A stretch of 45,430 nucleotides of DNA. Origin: Acidimicrobiales bacterium (GTDB lineage Bacteria > Actinomycetota > Acidimicrobiia > Acidimicrobiales > CADCSY01). The notes beneath the pieces were generated by a model. It was not told the origin of the DNA and searched no databases. It saw only the letters and a list, made by a program, of their open reading frames with translations. The position numbers and the translations under genes were made by a program. The stretch covers positions 48,072 through 93,501 of the forward strand of contig JAUJNB010000014.1 in assembly GCA_030446545.1 (NCBI GenBank), given 5' to 3'. Shown piece by piece: positions 8,580 through 18,092 of this stretch. Numbering within the stretch: position 1 is the first letter of the stretch; each line of letters opens with the position of its first letter.

Positions 8580-10435
8580 TCAGGTCAGGCTGTGGTGGGC
8601 GCCGGCCAGGGCCTTGGCCGTGGCTGCGGCAATGCCTGCCCCGTCGAGCCCGAGCTCGGCCAGGATGCGGTCGGGCTTGCCGTGGGGCAGGTACTCACTG
8701 GGCACGCCGAGCACCAGCACCGGGGGCGAAACCCTGCTCTCGGTGCGCTCGGCGACGCCCTCGGCGATCTGGGACCCGATGCCCCCACCTTGATGCCGTC
8801 CTCGGCCGTGACCACGAGGCCATGGCCGGCGGCGTCGGCCAACATGGCGGGGTCGAGCGGCTTGGCCACCCGGACGTCCCACACCGTGACTGACGTTCCC
8901 TGAGCCGCCAAGAGCTCGGCCGCCTCCTCGGCGGCCGCCACCATCTTGCCCACCGCCAGGATGGCCACGTCACCCTCGCCCTTGCACACGCAACGGGCCT
9001 TGCGCCCCTGGCCCACCTGGTCAGGCGGCACCTGGCGGGCGTCGGTCTTGGGCCAGCGCAACACCGACGGGCCGGTGGTGATCGACAGGGCCTCGGCCAG
9101 CATGACCTCGAGCTCCTGATAGGAGGAGGGAGCGAAGATCGTCATACCCGGCACCTTGCTCAACAGCGCCATGTCGAGGATGCCGTGGTGGGACGGGCCG
9201 TCGTCGCCGGTGATGCCGGCCCGGTCGAGACAGAAGACCACCGGCTGGCGATGCAGGCCGACGTCCAGGTTGACCTGGTCGAAGGCCCGGGTGAGAAACG
9301 TGGAGTAGATGGCCACCACCGGGCGCAGTCCGCCCATGGCCATGCCGGCGGCGGCGGTGACGGCGTGCTGCTCGGCGATGCCCACGTCGAGCAGTCGGTC
9401 GGGGAAACGGGCGCCGAAGGGCAAAAGGCCGGTGGAGTCGGGCATGGCTGCGGTGATGGCGATGATGGCGGGATCCACCTCGGCGGCGGCGATGAGGGCG
9501 TCACCGAAGGCGGCGGTGTAGGAACCGGGCTTGCACTCCGACATGTCGTGGAGGCACTTGACCTGATCGTCCTCGGCCAGCTTGTAGCCCCGGCCCTTCT
9601 GGGTGATCACGTGCACCACGATCGGGCCCTCGAACTCGGTGGCCTGGCGCAGGGCCGTCTCCACCCGCTCGACGTCGTGACCGTCGATGGGGCCGACGTA
9701 GCGCACGCCCAGGGGCTCGAAGAAGGCGGTGGGCTCGAAGATCTCCCGCACCGCCGCCTTGGCCCCGGTCATGCCCTTCTCCAGCTGCTCGCCCACCACC
9801 GGGACGGCGCTGATCAGTTGCTCCAGGCGCCGCTGGCGGCGCATGTAGATGGGGTTGAGCCTGATCCGGGTCAGGCTCTCCGAGAGCTTGGAGACGGTCG
9901 GGGCGTAGGACCGCCCGTTGTCGTTGAGCACGATGATGACGTTGCGCCCGCTGTGGCCGAGGTTGTTGAGCCCCTCGTAGGCCATACCCCCCGTGAGCGA
10001 GCCGTCGCCGAGGACCGCCACCACCCGGCGCTCCCAGCCCTGGCGCTCGATGGCGGTGGCGATGCCGTGGGCGTAGCTGAGGATGGTGGACGCGTGGCTG
10101 TTCTCGATCCAGTCGTGCTCGGACTCCTCCCGGCTGGGATAGCCCGACAGCCCCCCGGCCTGGCGCAGCGAGGTGAAGGCATGACGGCGACCGGTGATGA
10201 TCTTGTGCACGTAGCTCTGGTGGCCCGTGTCCCACAACAGGATGTCACGAGGGGAGTCGAAGACACGGTGGAGGGCGAGGGTGAGCTCCACGGCTCCGAG
10301 ATTCGACCCCAGGTGGCCGCCGTGGGCCGACACCGCATCCACGATGAACTCCCGCAGCTCGGTGGCCAGCTGGTCGAGCTCGGGATAGCCGAGACCACGG
10401 AGGTCGGCCGGGCTGGAGATGGAGTCGAGCAGCAT
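8580..10435 (-). CDS. dxs: 1-deoxy-D-xylulose-5-phosphate synthase Dxs (one frameshift)
   Basis: Dxs condenses pyruvate and glyceraldehyde 3-phosphate with thiamine diphosphate in the first step of the MEP isoprenoid route. The N-terminal domain has SAHGGHLGSNLGAVELT and the TPP motif GDGSLTGGMAYEGLNNLG. The second domain has DVGIAEQHAVTAAAG and CLDRAGITGDDGPSHHG. The C-terminal domain continues in a second frame as GSQIAEGVAERTESRV to the stop at 8580-8582. One missing G in the G run at 8782-8786 explains the break. ATG at 10435 begins MLLDSISSPADLR, the usual Dxs start. The gene stands alone, convergent with btuD and divergent from the hydrolase. Confidence 0.95.
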
Positions 10436-10528
10436 GGGTCTGTCGGCCGTCCTCGTCCTCGGGGTCCCCGTCGACGCTACCGGCGCCGTCGCCGGGCGGC
10501 GACCACCCCACCGGGCAGACTGACTGGG

Positions 10529-11437
10529 GTGGCGACGGTGCTGGGGCGGCTTCGAGTCGGGGCGGTCGACGGGCCGCTGGAGCTGGCCGTGGCCGAGGAC
10601 GGCCGGGGTGGCCGTCACCTGCTCCTGGCCCACGGGTTCACGGGGGCCAAGGAGGACTTCACCGCTCATCTGGGCACCTTCGCCGCTGCCGGCTGGCACG
10701 CGGTGGCTCCCGACCTACGGGGCCACGGCGCCAGCGACGCGCCGGACGACGAGGGGGCCTACGACCTCGCCCTCCTGGCCGGGGACCTCCTGGCCCTGGC
10801 CGATGCCCTGGGCTGGGAGTCGTTCGTCCTGCTCGGCCACTCGATGGGCGGGATGGTGGCCCAGGTGGCAGCCCTGGCCGCCCCGGAGCGCCTCGAGGCG
10901 CTCATCCTCATGGACACCGGCCCGGGCCCGGTGCTGGTGGATCGCCACCTGGCCGACCTCTCCGTCGACGTGGTGCGCTCGGGTGGCATGGCCCTGCTCG
11001 GCGAGGTGGTGTCCTCGTTGCCCGACGGGAGCCCGCTCGACACCACCGCCGCCCGCCGCTTGCGCCAGACCTGCGCCAGTCCGCTCGGCGGTGACGATTT
11101 CGAGGCCAGCTGGGCCGCCTTCGGCGACGCCAAGCTGCACGCCGCCTCACCGGCGATGTACGCCGCCATGGTCCCGGCCATGCTGGACCAGGTCGACCGG
11201 AGCGAGGCCCTGGCCGGCCTGGTCGTGCCCACCCTGGTCCTGGTCGGGGAGCACGACGCCCTGTTCCTCGACGACTCCCGGCGCCTGGCCGCAGCCGTTC
11301 CCGATGCCCGCCTCGAGATCATCGGCGGAGCCGGCCACAACCCCCAGCACGAGGCGCCTGAGGCGTGGGCCAGGGTCCTGCTCGGGTTCCTGGCCGACGT
11401 GGCCCGACCGGCGCCGACCGCCGGGGGCGACCGCTGA
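10529..11437 (+). CDS. Alpha/beta hydrolase
   Basis: A predicted cytoplasmic hydrolase of about 302 residues. The oxyanion region is LLLAHGFTGAKEDF, the nucleophile elbow GHSMGG at about residue 103, the acid GEHDALF at about 240 and the base GAGHNPQHE at about 269, so the Ser-Asp-His triad is complete. The substrate cannot be told from sequence. It resembles the broad lipase/epoxide-hydrolase-like group. GTG at 10529 is a plausible start; a second GTG lies three codons downstream. It is divergent from dxs across about 93 bases. Confidence 0.85.
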   Translation: MATVLGRLRVGAVDGPLELAVAEDGRGGRHLLLAHGFTGAKEDFTAHLGTFAAAGWHAVAPDLRGHGASDAPDDEGAYDLALLAGDLLALADALGWESFVLLGHSMGGMVAQVAALAAPERLEALILMDTGPGPVLVDRHLADLSVDVVRSGGMALLGEVVSSLPDGSPLDTTAARRLRQTCASPLGGDDFEASWAAFGDAKLHAASPAMYAAMVPAMLDQVDRSEALAGLVVPTLVLVGEHDALFLDDSRRLAAAVPDARLEIIGGAGHNPQHEAPEAWARVLLGFLADVARPAPTAGGDR

Positions 11438-11446
11438 CCTCGGCGC

Positions 11447-11812
11447 TCAGCGGCCCCGGGCGTCGGTGATCTCGTCGCGGACCCGCTGCACCCCGTTGGT
11501 GCCGGTGGCCACGTCGACGACCAAGTCGTGGGCCTCGGGCGCCAACCGTCCCCGGAGCACCGCCACGCCCTCGCGCACCTCGACCTCGAGCCCGCTGAGT
11601 GCGGCCCGGGTACGGCCGTCACCCGCCAGACGGGCACGCAGGCGGCCCTCCGTGACCACGTCCCGGGTGTCGCCGGCCAGCAGGCGGGGCGCCGAGCCCG
11701 CCACCCACCCGGCCCAGCCGGTGATCTCCCGGCGGTGCTGCCAGGCCCACAGGGCGGCGCCCGCCCGGCTCAGGGGAAGGGTGCGTCGGAAGGTACTGCT
11801 CAGGATGCCCAC
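11447..11812 (-). CDS. BON-domain protein
   Basis: A 121-residue protein. The C-terminal part reads VEVREGVAVLRGRLAPEAHD, then VQRVRDEITDARG, which matches the BON fold (beta strand G.V.L.G followed by a helix and V..V...I). BON domains usually bind membranes or polymers. The N-terminal 50 residues are moderately hydrophobic (ALWAWQHRREITGWAGWVAG) and could be membrane-associated. It is convergent with the hydrolase and divergent from uppP. No specific substrate is inferred. Confidence 0.7.
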   Translation of the reverse strand: MGILSSTFRRTLPLSRAGAALWAWQHRREITGWAGWVAGSAPRLLAGDTRDVVTEGRLRARLAGDGRTRAALSGLEVEVREGVAVLRGRLAPEAHDLVVDVATGTNGVQRVRDEITDARGR

Positions 11813-11908
11813 GACCCCAGTGTGCCCTCCTAAGGTCCTTTCTCATGGCTCGCCCCCGCCATCTCCCCCTTCAGGGCCCCCTCCGGGCCCCCCGACGGGC
11901 CGCCTGAC

Positions 11909-12814
11909 GTGCCCGTCCTCCACGCCATCGTGCTCGGGGTCGTCCAGGGCCTGTCGGAGTTCCTGCCCATCTCCTCCAGCGGACATCTCGAGCTCGTCCC
12001 GTGGCTCTTCGGCTGGAACGACTTCGCCGGCCGCCCCGACCTGGAGACCACGTTCGACGTGGCTCTGCACCTGGGCACCTTCGTGGGAGCGGTGGCCTAC
12101 TTCCGTAACGACCTCGTGCGCCTGGCCCGGGGCGGCCTGGCCACCCTGGGGCCCCGGCGCCGGCGCCCGGTGGTGGCGGCCACCACCGAGACCTCCGTCG
12201 CCCCCGCACCGCAACGGGACGACGCCCCGGCGACCACGGGCGACGACGGTCGCCTGGCCTGGCTGCTCCTGGCCTCGGCGGTGCCGGCGGCGTTGGCCGG
12301 TGCCCTGTTCGAGGACGTCTTCGCCGGGATCGGCGAAACCGAGTGGCTCGTGGGCCTGTTGCTGGCCGCCTTCGGCGTGGTGCTCCTGTGGGCCGACCGT
12401 CTCGGTGGCTCCCGCTCGGCCGACGAGTTCCGGCTGCGCGACGCTCTGACCATGGGCGCGGTCCAGGCCCTGGCCCTGCAGCCAGGGGTGTCCCGCTCGG
12501 GCGTGACCATCACCGCTGCCCGCAAGCTCGGCTTCGGGCGTGAAGCCGCGGCCCGCCTGTCGTTCCTGATGAGCATGCCCATCATCGCCGGGGCCGGCCT
12601 CTACAAGGGTCTGGGGCTGTTCGGCACCGGAGGCATTCCCGCCGGGTTCGGTGCGGCCTTCGCCTGGGGCATGGCCGCCTCGGCCGTCACCGGTTGGGTG
12701 GCGGTGTGGGCCACGCTACGCCTGGTCCGGACCCGCACGTTCACCCCCTTCGTCGTCTACCGGGTGGTGGTGGGCCTGGGTGTGATCGGCCTGGTGGTCA
12801 CCGGCCTGCGCTGA
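11909..12814 (+). CDS. uppP: Undecaprenyl-diphosphatase UppP (BacA)
   Basis: UppP removes a phosphate from undecaprenyl diphosphate so the lipid carrier can be reused in cell-wall synthesis. The 301-residue membrane protein has the two signature stretches, GLSEFLPISSSGHLEL near the N-terminus and LQPGVSRSGVTITAARKLGF in the middle, which hold the active-site Glu/Arg/Ser residues. Its lipid is downstream of the Dxs pathway, though the two genes are not in one operon. The GTG start places the first helix VLHAIVLGVVQG directly at the N-terminus. Confidence 0.94.
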   Translation: MPVLHAIVLGVVQGLSEFLPISSSGHLELVPWLFGWNDFAGRPDLETTFDVALHLGTFVGAVAYFRNDLVRLARGGLATLGPRRRRPVVAATTETSVAPAPQRDDAPATTGDDGRLAWLLLASAVPAALAGALFEDVFAGIGETEWLVGLLLAAFGVVLLWADRLGGSRSADEFRLRDALTMGAVQALALQPGVSRSGVTITAARKLGFGREAAARLSFLMSMPIIAGAGLYKGLGLFGTGGIPAGFGAAFAWGMAASAVTGWVAVWATLRLVRTRTFTPFVVYRVVVGLGVIGLVVTGLR

Positions 12815-12881
12815 CACGAGCCGACCGACCCCCGCCCCGTGGTCGGCAGGTTCACCGCCGGTGGTGTCAGCATGAGGGGCG

Positions 12882-14351
12882 ATGACCGGCCGTCTGGGAC
12901 GCTACGAGCTGCACGACGTGCTGGGCACGGGGGGATTCGCCACCGTCTACCGGGCCACCGACCCCAGCCTGGAAGCCATCGTCGCCGTGAAGGTCCTGGC
13001 CGACAACTGGAGCCGGAATCCAGAGGTGCGGCGGCGATTTCGGGCGGAGGCGGTCCTGCTCCGGCGGGTGCAGGCCAGCGGATCGGTCCAGGGGCTGGTG
13101 GAGGTGCACGACATCGACGAGGATGATTGGGGCCGGCCCTACTACGTCATGAGCTACGCCGACCAGGGCACGCTCGCCGACCGCGCCTCGACCCGAGCAT
13201 GGTCGGCCCCCGATGTCGTGCCCGTCATCGACGCCCTGGCCGAGACGGTGGGGGCGCTCCACGACAACGAGATCGTGCACCGGGACCTGAAGCCGTCGAA
13301 CATCCTCCTGCGCAGTGACGGGCGAGCCCTCACCGGGGGGCCGGGGATCCTCGTCGCCCGCCACGAACGACTGTTGATCAGTGATCTGGGCCTGGCCAAG
13401 GACCTCCGTCGTGAGACCACCAGCATGTCGTTCGGAGGCGGAACCCACCGCTACCTGGCGCCCGAGCAACTCGACCTGCGGGCGACCGTCGATCACCGAG
13501 TCGACGTGTACGCCGCCACCGCCATCATCTCGGTGCTGCTGACCGGGTGGGAGCACCCCCCCATGGCCCCGGGGCTCGAGCCGGCGATCGGGCCGACGTT
13601 GGGGCGGGCCCTGGAACGGGGACTGTCGAGCGATCCGCACGAGCGTTTCGAATCGATGTGGCGGTGGCGGCAGTGTCTGCTCGGAGCCATCGACGAGGAG
13701 ACGACGACCCCGTCGGTGCCGCCCGAACGGGCCCGGTCACCTCTGGCCGGGATCGGGCCCCTGGTCAGCCACGAGGCCGGCCACTCCACCACGCGGGGAA
13801 GCATCTGGCGGGGCCGGCGGGCCGCACTCGTGCTCACCGGCCTGGTGGCGATGATGGCGCTGGTCTGGCTGACCGTGCACCTGGTGGGCGACGACGGCAT
13901 CATCGGGCCGGACGAGGTGGTGGTGGGCGAGACCGCCCGCTTCCGGGCTGCCGCCCGCCTGGGCCAGCCCGTGCTGTGGATCGGACCCAACGGCGAGCAG
14001 GTGCGCCAAAGGGATCTGGAGGTGCGGGCCATCGCGCCCGGACGGTTGCGCATCGAGCTGCTGGCCGGAGGCGATCGGACCTCGCGGACCATCCAGGCCG
14101 TCCCGTCGCCTCTCGGGCCGCGCATCGACGGTCCCACCGAGGGACGGGTCTCCCAGTCGGTCGTGCTCCGGTCGTCATCTCCGGGGAACGGCCGCTCCCA
14201 CTACTGGATCGACCCCAGTGGCGACCGGGTGGAGAACGACGAACTGGAGTTCACCCCGACGGCGCCCGGGACCTGGTCGGTGACCTTGATCGCCGTCGGG
14301 AACGACGGGATCGAGCGTGGGGCCCGCCACGATGTCGAGGTGACGTCCTGA
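12882..14351 (+). CDS. Receptor-type Ser/Thr protein kinase with duplicated extracellular domain
   Basis: A 489-residue Hanks-type kinase. The catalytic domain (residues about 7-265) has the glycine loop GTGGFATVY, VAVKVL, HRDLKPSNILL, DLGLAKD in place of DFG, and YLAPEQL, so it should be active. One membrane helix (about 313-332, ALVLTGLVAMMALVWLTVHL) follows. The outer part contains two related repeats: WIGPNGEQV...APG and WIDPSGDRV...APG, each about 70 residues and beta-rich, unlike PASTA domains. The sigma-factor frame follows the stop within about 50 bases, which suggests a joint signalling role. The ligand is unknown. Confidence 0.88.
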   Translation: MTGRLGRYELHDVLGTGGFATVYRATDPSLEAIVAVKVLADNWSRNPEVRRRFRAEAVLLRRVQASGSVQGLVEVHDIDEDDWGRPYYVMSYADQGTLADRASTRAWSAPDVVPVIDALAETVGALHDNEIVHRDLKPSNILLRSDGRALTGGPGILVARHERLLISDLGLAKDLRRETTSMSFGGGTHRYLAPEQLDLRATVDHRVDVYAATAIISVLLTGWEHPPMAPGLEPAIGPTLGRALERGLSSDPHERFESMWRWRQCLLGAIDEETTTPSVPPERARSPLAGIGPLVSHEAGHSTTRGSIWRGRRAALVLTGLVAMMALVWLTVHLVGDDGIIGPDEVVVGETARFRAAARLGQPVLWIGPNGEQVRQRDLEVRAIAPGRLRIELLAGGDRTSRTIQAVPSPLGPRIDGPTEGRVSQSVVLRSSSPGNGRSHYWIDPSGDRVENDELEFTPTAPGTWSVTLIAVGNDGIERGARHDVEVTS

Positions 14352-14398
14352 ACGGTTCCGGCGGGGCGGGGCGGCGATCCGCCGAGGCGCGCCTGGGT

Positions 14399-14974
14399 GT
14401 GGCCTCCGGGGAGGAACGCAGCGGTCTGCTCGACCAGCTGGCCATGGAAGCCGCCGGCGGTGACGCCGGCGCGTCGGCCACGCTGGCCTGGGCCGTGCGC
14501 CACTTCGCCCTGGCCACGCCGGCCATCCGCCAGTACCTGTTCCGCCCCGAGGACATCGATGCCGCCGAACAGCTGACCCTCGTCGCGGTCGCCACTCGGA
14601 TCAGCTCCTTTCGAGGCGACTCCCGCTTCACCACCTGGCTCCACCGGGTGGCCGCCAACGAGGCCAAGCAGTACGTCCGAGCAGAGGCTCGTCACCGGGA
14701 TCGAACGGTCCCCCTCCTGGCCGATGTCCAAGGTGAGCACTTGGTCCACCGGATCTCGTCGATCGTCGTCGACCGAGCGGTCGTGCAGCACGAGATCGAC
14801 CGGCTTCCGGAACCATTGCGCCGCGCCCTGGTGCTCCGAGAAGGCCAGGACCGGACCTATGAGGAGATCGCACGAATCCTCGAAGTCCCCCTCGGCACGG
14901 CCAAGACGTGGGTTCGCCGAGGTCGGGTGGCGCTGGCCGCCCGACTGGCCGACCAGCTCCGGCCCACCGAGTGA
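14399..14974 (+). CDS. RNA polymerase sigma factor, ECF-like
   Basis: The protein has sigma region 2 (EDIDAAEQLTLVAVATRI, then FRGDSRFTTWLHRVAANEAK) and region 4 (LPEPLRRALVLREG, RTYEEIARILEVPLGTAKTW), the usual two-domain layout of extracytoplasmic-function sigma factors. The start is uncertain: the frame is open back to the kinase stop but lacks a good ATG, so I take GTG at 14399 (about 191 residues). It follows the receptor kinase on the same strand, and no anti-sigma gene is visible, so the kinase may control it. Confidence 0.82.
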   Translation: MASGEERSGLLDQLAMEAAGGDAGASATLAWAVRHFALATPAIRQYLFRPEDIDAAEQLTLVAVATRISSFRGDSRFTTWLHRVAANEAKQYVRAEARHRDRTVPLLADVQGEHLVHRISSIVVDRAVVQHEIDRLPEPLRRALVLREGQDRTYEEIARILEVPLGTAKTWVRRGRVALAARLADQLRPTE

Positions 14975-14989
14975 ACGGTCGGGCGACGG

Positions 14990-16435
14990 TCACGCCTCGC
15001 CGGGAGCGGCAGGGAGAGCGACCGTCCAGCGTCCGAGGGGCTCCCCCCCGGGCCCGACAAGGGTGAGCTCCCGGGCGTCGACGGACACCGGGAAGACGTG
15101 CACGCGCTCGCCCGTCGTGCCCGGCTCGATCTTATCGAACAACAGCTCGTTGGCCGGCGCCTCGGCCCGGCCATCGGCTTCCAGCCGGAGCTCGACGGTC
15201 ACGTAGTTGCCACTGTAACTTTGGCACTCGAAGGTCGGGACGGTCACGTTGGTCACGTCCAGTACGACTCGGATCCAACGTTGGCCGCGAGGGCTGCGCA
15301 CGATGCCTGACGAGTCTCCGAGGTCGGCATCGAGAACGGCTTCGGCCGACGTCACCGACGTCTCGTAATCGTCTGAACACTGGGGGATGAACGGTGCGGT
15401 CATCGCACCAGTCGCACCCGCCTCCAGTTGGAACGGATACGGCGTAGCGACCGGTCCGTCGAGCGGCAACAGGGCCGGAACCCGGTCGTCCCGGTCGATG
15501 CTGACGGTATACCCACGAACGTCTGTCACGAGCGCACCGGTGGGGAACACGACGATCCCCCGTGTGGCGTCCCGGCCCCGCAGCTGTAGAGGCGCCTCGC
15601 CCCCGTTTCCGTCGACGATCGACCGGGCCGTCGTGGAGGCGCCCGACGGGTCGATGAGCCGGAAGTGGTCGGCGTTGAACTGGTTCCCGGCGCTGGCCTC
15701 GGTGGTGGCGTCGATCTCGACCAGCAGGGAGCTGCCGCTCCCGGGGACAGGGTCAGCGCTCAGAGCCGTGGCGGGCTCGGCGTCGGTGGTGGTCACCGCC
15801 CCGATCTCCAAGCTCACCTGCTCGTACACCCCGGTCGGGCCGGAATCGAGCACGCGCTTCACCTGGGCCGGCGCGCCCGACTCGGCACCGCCGGCGCCAG
15901 ACGGGGAAGAGCGCGCTCCGCCCCCGCCGGAGAAGAGCCGGCCGAGCTCCGGGCCCTCTTGGCACTCGCCGCGGGCGTAGGACTCGAAGGCCACGACCGG
16001 ATCTCCGGTCGTGGCCTCGGTCAGCCTCAGGAAGTCGTCGACGTACTCCTCCTTGATGCCACCCGTCTCCGGGTTCTCCCAGACGGCAGAGAGCTCGATC
16101 ATCTCCGACAAGCCCGAGAAGAACGTGGTGACCTCCTCGGGAGCGTCGGCGGGGATGAGCTCGACGATCGCCTGGCTCTCACGGCCCATGGCGGCGAGTT
16201 TGGCGTCGGTGAGCTCGGCGTCGTCGTAGGAGACGGCGAAACTCTCGAGGGCACGACAGAAGTCACCGTCGGCGCCCTTCACCGACGCCAGCCCTCTTCC
16301 GGCGTCATCGCCACCACAGGCGGCGAAGGCCAGCGCCCCCGCCAGCACCGCAGAAGTCAGCCGGGGCCGGGAGATCAGTCGAGGTCTGCCCGCCCTGCGT
16401 GAGGTGGTGGGGCGGAGGGGGATGTGCATCGGCAT
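14990..16435 (-). CDS. Large secreted lipoprotein, function unknown
   Basis: A 481-residue protein with a basic N-terminus, a hydrophobic stretch SAVLAGALAFAAC (lipobox ending in Cys) and an acidic mature start GGDDAGRG, as expected for an exported lipoprotein. The middle is Gly/Ser-rich. The C-terminal half has beta-rich segments such as VVLDVTNVTVPTFECQSYSG and ELTLVGPGGEPLGRWTVALP, reminiscent of Ig-like/DUF4352-type domains, but I do not recognise a family. It is convergent with the sigma gene across 15 bases. Two ATGs (16435 and 16429) are possible starts. Confidence 0.75.
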   Translation of the reverse strand: MPMHIPLRPTTSRRAGRPRLISRPRLTSAVLAGALAFAACGGDDAGRGLASVKGADGDFCRALESFAVSYDDAELTDAKLAAMGRESQAIVELIPADAPEEVTTFFSGLSEMIELSAVWENPETGGIKEEYVDDFLRLTEATTGDPVVAFESYARGECQEGPELGRLFSGGGGARSSPSGAGGAESGAPAQVKRVLDSGPTGVYEQVSLEIGAVTTTDAEPATALSADPVPGSGSSLLVEIDATTEASAGNQFNADHFRLIDPSGASTTARSIVDGNGGEAPLQLRGRDATRGIVVFPTGALVTDVRGYTVSIDRDDRVPALLPLDGPVATPYPFQLEAGATGAMTAPFIPQCSDDYETSVTSAEAVLDADLGDSSGIVRSPRGQRWIRVVLDVTNVTVPTFECQSYSGNYVTVELRLEADGRAEAPANELLFDKIEPGTTGERVHVFPVSVDARELTLVGPGGEPLGRWTVALPAAPGEA

Positions 16436-16526
16436 GGGGATCAGCTCCGTCGGTCGCTTGTTGTCGACAAGTCTGATGCACGGGGAGCCCGAAAAGATTC
16501 AGGGCAGCTGACCTACCCGCCCGGGG

Positions 16527-17177
16527 CTACCGGCCGGGGCTGAGGACGAGGACCACCACGCCTGCGGTGAGGGCGAAGGCCACCCGGGAAGCCTCCTCCT
16601 GACTCACGCCCAGGGTCACGGCCTCCTCACCCACGCCCACCACGATGGCGGCCCGGGCCACGGGGAAGGTGGGCTCACCGTCACCCACGGTGTCGGGGTC
16701 GAAGGTGACGAGCACGTCGACCACGTCGCCGTGCTCGAGTGGCGGCGTGCCCGGCCCGGACGGCACGGCGATGCCTCGACCCCCCGAAGGCAGGGCGGCG
16801 GCGAGGGGCGAAAGGCCAGCCGGTGCCAGTCTTTCGGCCACCACCGCCTCGCCGGCCAGGATGGGAACGGCCACGGTCTGGCCCTCGGCCGGGGTGTCGA
16901 GGGCGGTGGCGGGCACCAGGGCGACCGGCCGTCGCTCGACGGCGGTGTCACCTTCTCCGACAACGGCCCCGGGCACCATGTCGACCGTGGCCACGAGCGT
17001 GGGCCGCATCTCCCCCCAACGGGCGGCCGCGGCCTGGGCGCTCCCGAGGAATCGAGCCACCGTCAGGCCGGTGAGCGAGGCCACGACCAGCGCGGCCAGC
17101 CAGAACAGCGAGGGACGGCGGGCCAGGCGGGGACGGGCGGCGCCGAGGGAAGGTCGGGACAGGGTGGGAACGGACAC
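16527..17177 (-). CDS. Membrane-anchored SAF-domain protein (CpaB-like)
   Basis: About 216 residues with one N-terminal membrane helix (LFWLAALVVASLTGLTVARF), then a SAF-type segment: VATVDMVPGAVVGEGDTAV, VPILAGEAVVAERLAP and GDVVDVLVTFDPDT. This arrangement is seen in CpaB/RcpC proteins of Flp pili and related cell-surface proteins. No other pilus gene is nearby. GTG at 17177 has GAGGAG 7-8 bases upstream, which favours it over longer in-frame starts that run into mtnP. Confidence 0.72.
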   Translation of the reverse strand: MSVPTLSRPSLGAARPRLARRPSLFWLAALVVASLTGLTVARFLGSAQAAAARWGEMRPTLVATVDMVPGAVVGEGDTAVERRPVALVPATALDTPAEGQTVAVPILAGEAVVAERLAPAGLSPLAAALPSGGRGIAVPSGPGTPPLEHGDVVDVLVTFDPDTVGDGEPTFPVARAAIVVGVGEEAVTLGVSQEEASRVAFALTAGVVVLVLSPGR

Positions 17178-17223
17178 GAGCGCTCCTCGAGCAGGAAGTT
17201 GCACTGCGGGGGGAAGCGCAGGC

Positions 17224-18084
17224 TCAGGATAACGGGAAGCCCGAGGCGGCGCACGCACAATCGGCACCGGCCTGCGAGGAGACGGAGGCGCTGGCCGTGA
17301 AGAGCACCTGGCGCAGCCGGTCCAGGTTCTCCTGGAAAAAGGCGAACACCGCCTCCTGAGACACCGCCTCCTGAGACACCGCCTCCTGGGACACCGCCCC
17401 GTGGGACCCCGCCTCTTGCGCCGCGCCGGTCTCCTCCAGGTCCTCCACGCCCGTGTCGTAGTCGGTGACCAGGGCCACGGTGGCATAACAGAGGCCCAGC
17501 TCCCGGGCCAGGGCTGCCTCGGGGCTCTGGGTCATGTTCACCACGTCCCAGCCCTGGGCCCGGTGCCAGCGTGATTCGGCCCGGGTCGAGAACCGCGGCC
17601 CGGGCACCACCACGACCGTCCCCCCGTCGACCACCGACACGCCGCGATCCCGGCCGGCCGCAACCAGCGCCTGGCGCAGGCAAGGGCAGTAGGGATCGGC
17701 GAAGGCGAGGTGGTTGGTCTCCGGTCCGTCGAAGAAGGTGCCGGCCCGGCCCCACGTGCGGTCGACGAGCTGGTCGCACACGACGAAGTCACCGGGGTGG
17801 ATGTGGCTTTGCAGGGAGCCCGCCGCGCACGGCCCGAGAACCCGCCGCACGCCCAGGGCGCGCAGGGCCCACAGGTTGGCCCGGTAGTTCACCTGGTGCG
17901 GCGGCAGCTCGTGGCCGGTCCCGTGGCGGGCGAGGAAGGCCACGGCGCGGCCCTCGACCTCACCCAGGGCGATGGGGGCCGACGGGGGGCCGTAGGGCGT
18001 GTCCACGACGACGTGCTCGACGTCGTCGACCAGGCGGTAGAACCCGGAGCCACCGATGACGCCCACGCGCTCCGGGTGGGCCAC
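17224..18084 (-). CDS. mtnP: S-methyl-5'-thioadenosine phosphorylase MtnP
   Basis: MtnP splits methylthioadenosine to adenine and methylthioribose 1-phosphate in methionine salvage. Family signs are GVIGGSGFYRL at the start, LARHGTGHELPPHQVNYRAN, PGPRFSTRAES, VVNMTQSPEAALARELGLCY and the adenine-specific VTDYDTG. At 286 residues it is slightly long for the family, because about 25 residues of SQEAV-type repeat are inserted between VTDYDTG and the last helix FFQENLDRLRQVL. The insert lies where the family has a variable loop, so activity is probably kept. fmdB lies 8 bases upstream on the same strand. Confidence 0.9.
   Translation of the reverse strand: MAHPERVGVIGGSGFYRLVDDVEHVVVDTPYGPPSAPIALGEVEGRAVAFLARHGTGHELPPHQVNYRANLWALRALGVRRVLGPCAAGSLQSHIHPGDFVVCDQLVDRTWGRAGTFFDGPETNHLAFADPYCPCLRQALVAAGRDRGVSVVDGGTVVVVPGPRFSTRAESRWHRAQGWDVVNMTQSPEAALARELGLCYATVALVTDYDTGVEDLEETGAAQEAGSHGAVSQEAVSQEAVSQEAVFAFFQENLDRLRQVLFTASASVSSQAGADCACAASGFPLS
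17346..17420. repeat. mtnP: 15-bp tandem repeat inside mtnP (about 5 units)
   Basis: Units of 15 bp on the plus strand (ACACCGCCTCCTGAG) are repeated about five times: the first two are identical, the third has one change, and the last two have drifted. The unit is a multiple of three and encodes the pentapeptide SQEAV, so copy changes would not break the frame. The gradient from perfect to diverged copies points to recent slippage expansion. Confidence 0.9.
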
Positions 18085-18092
18085 CGGGAGGC

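Noticed and set aside
9185..10528. Plus-strand extension upstream of the alpha/beta hydrolase
   Set aside because: It lies opposite dxs. The hydrolase fold begins only after GTG at 10529.
16460..16469. Palindrome TTGTCGACAA upstream of the lipoprotein as an operator
   Set aside because: A single 10-bp palindrome next to a gene of unknown control is not enough evidence.
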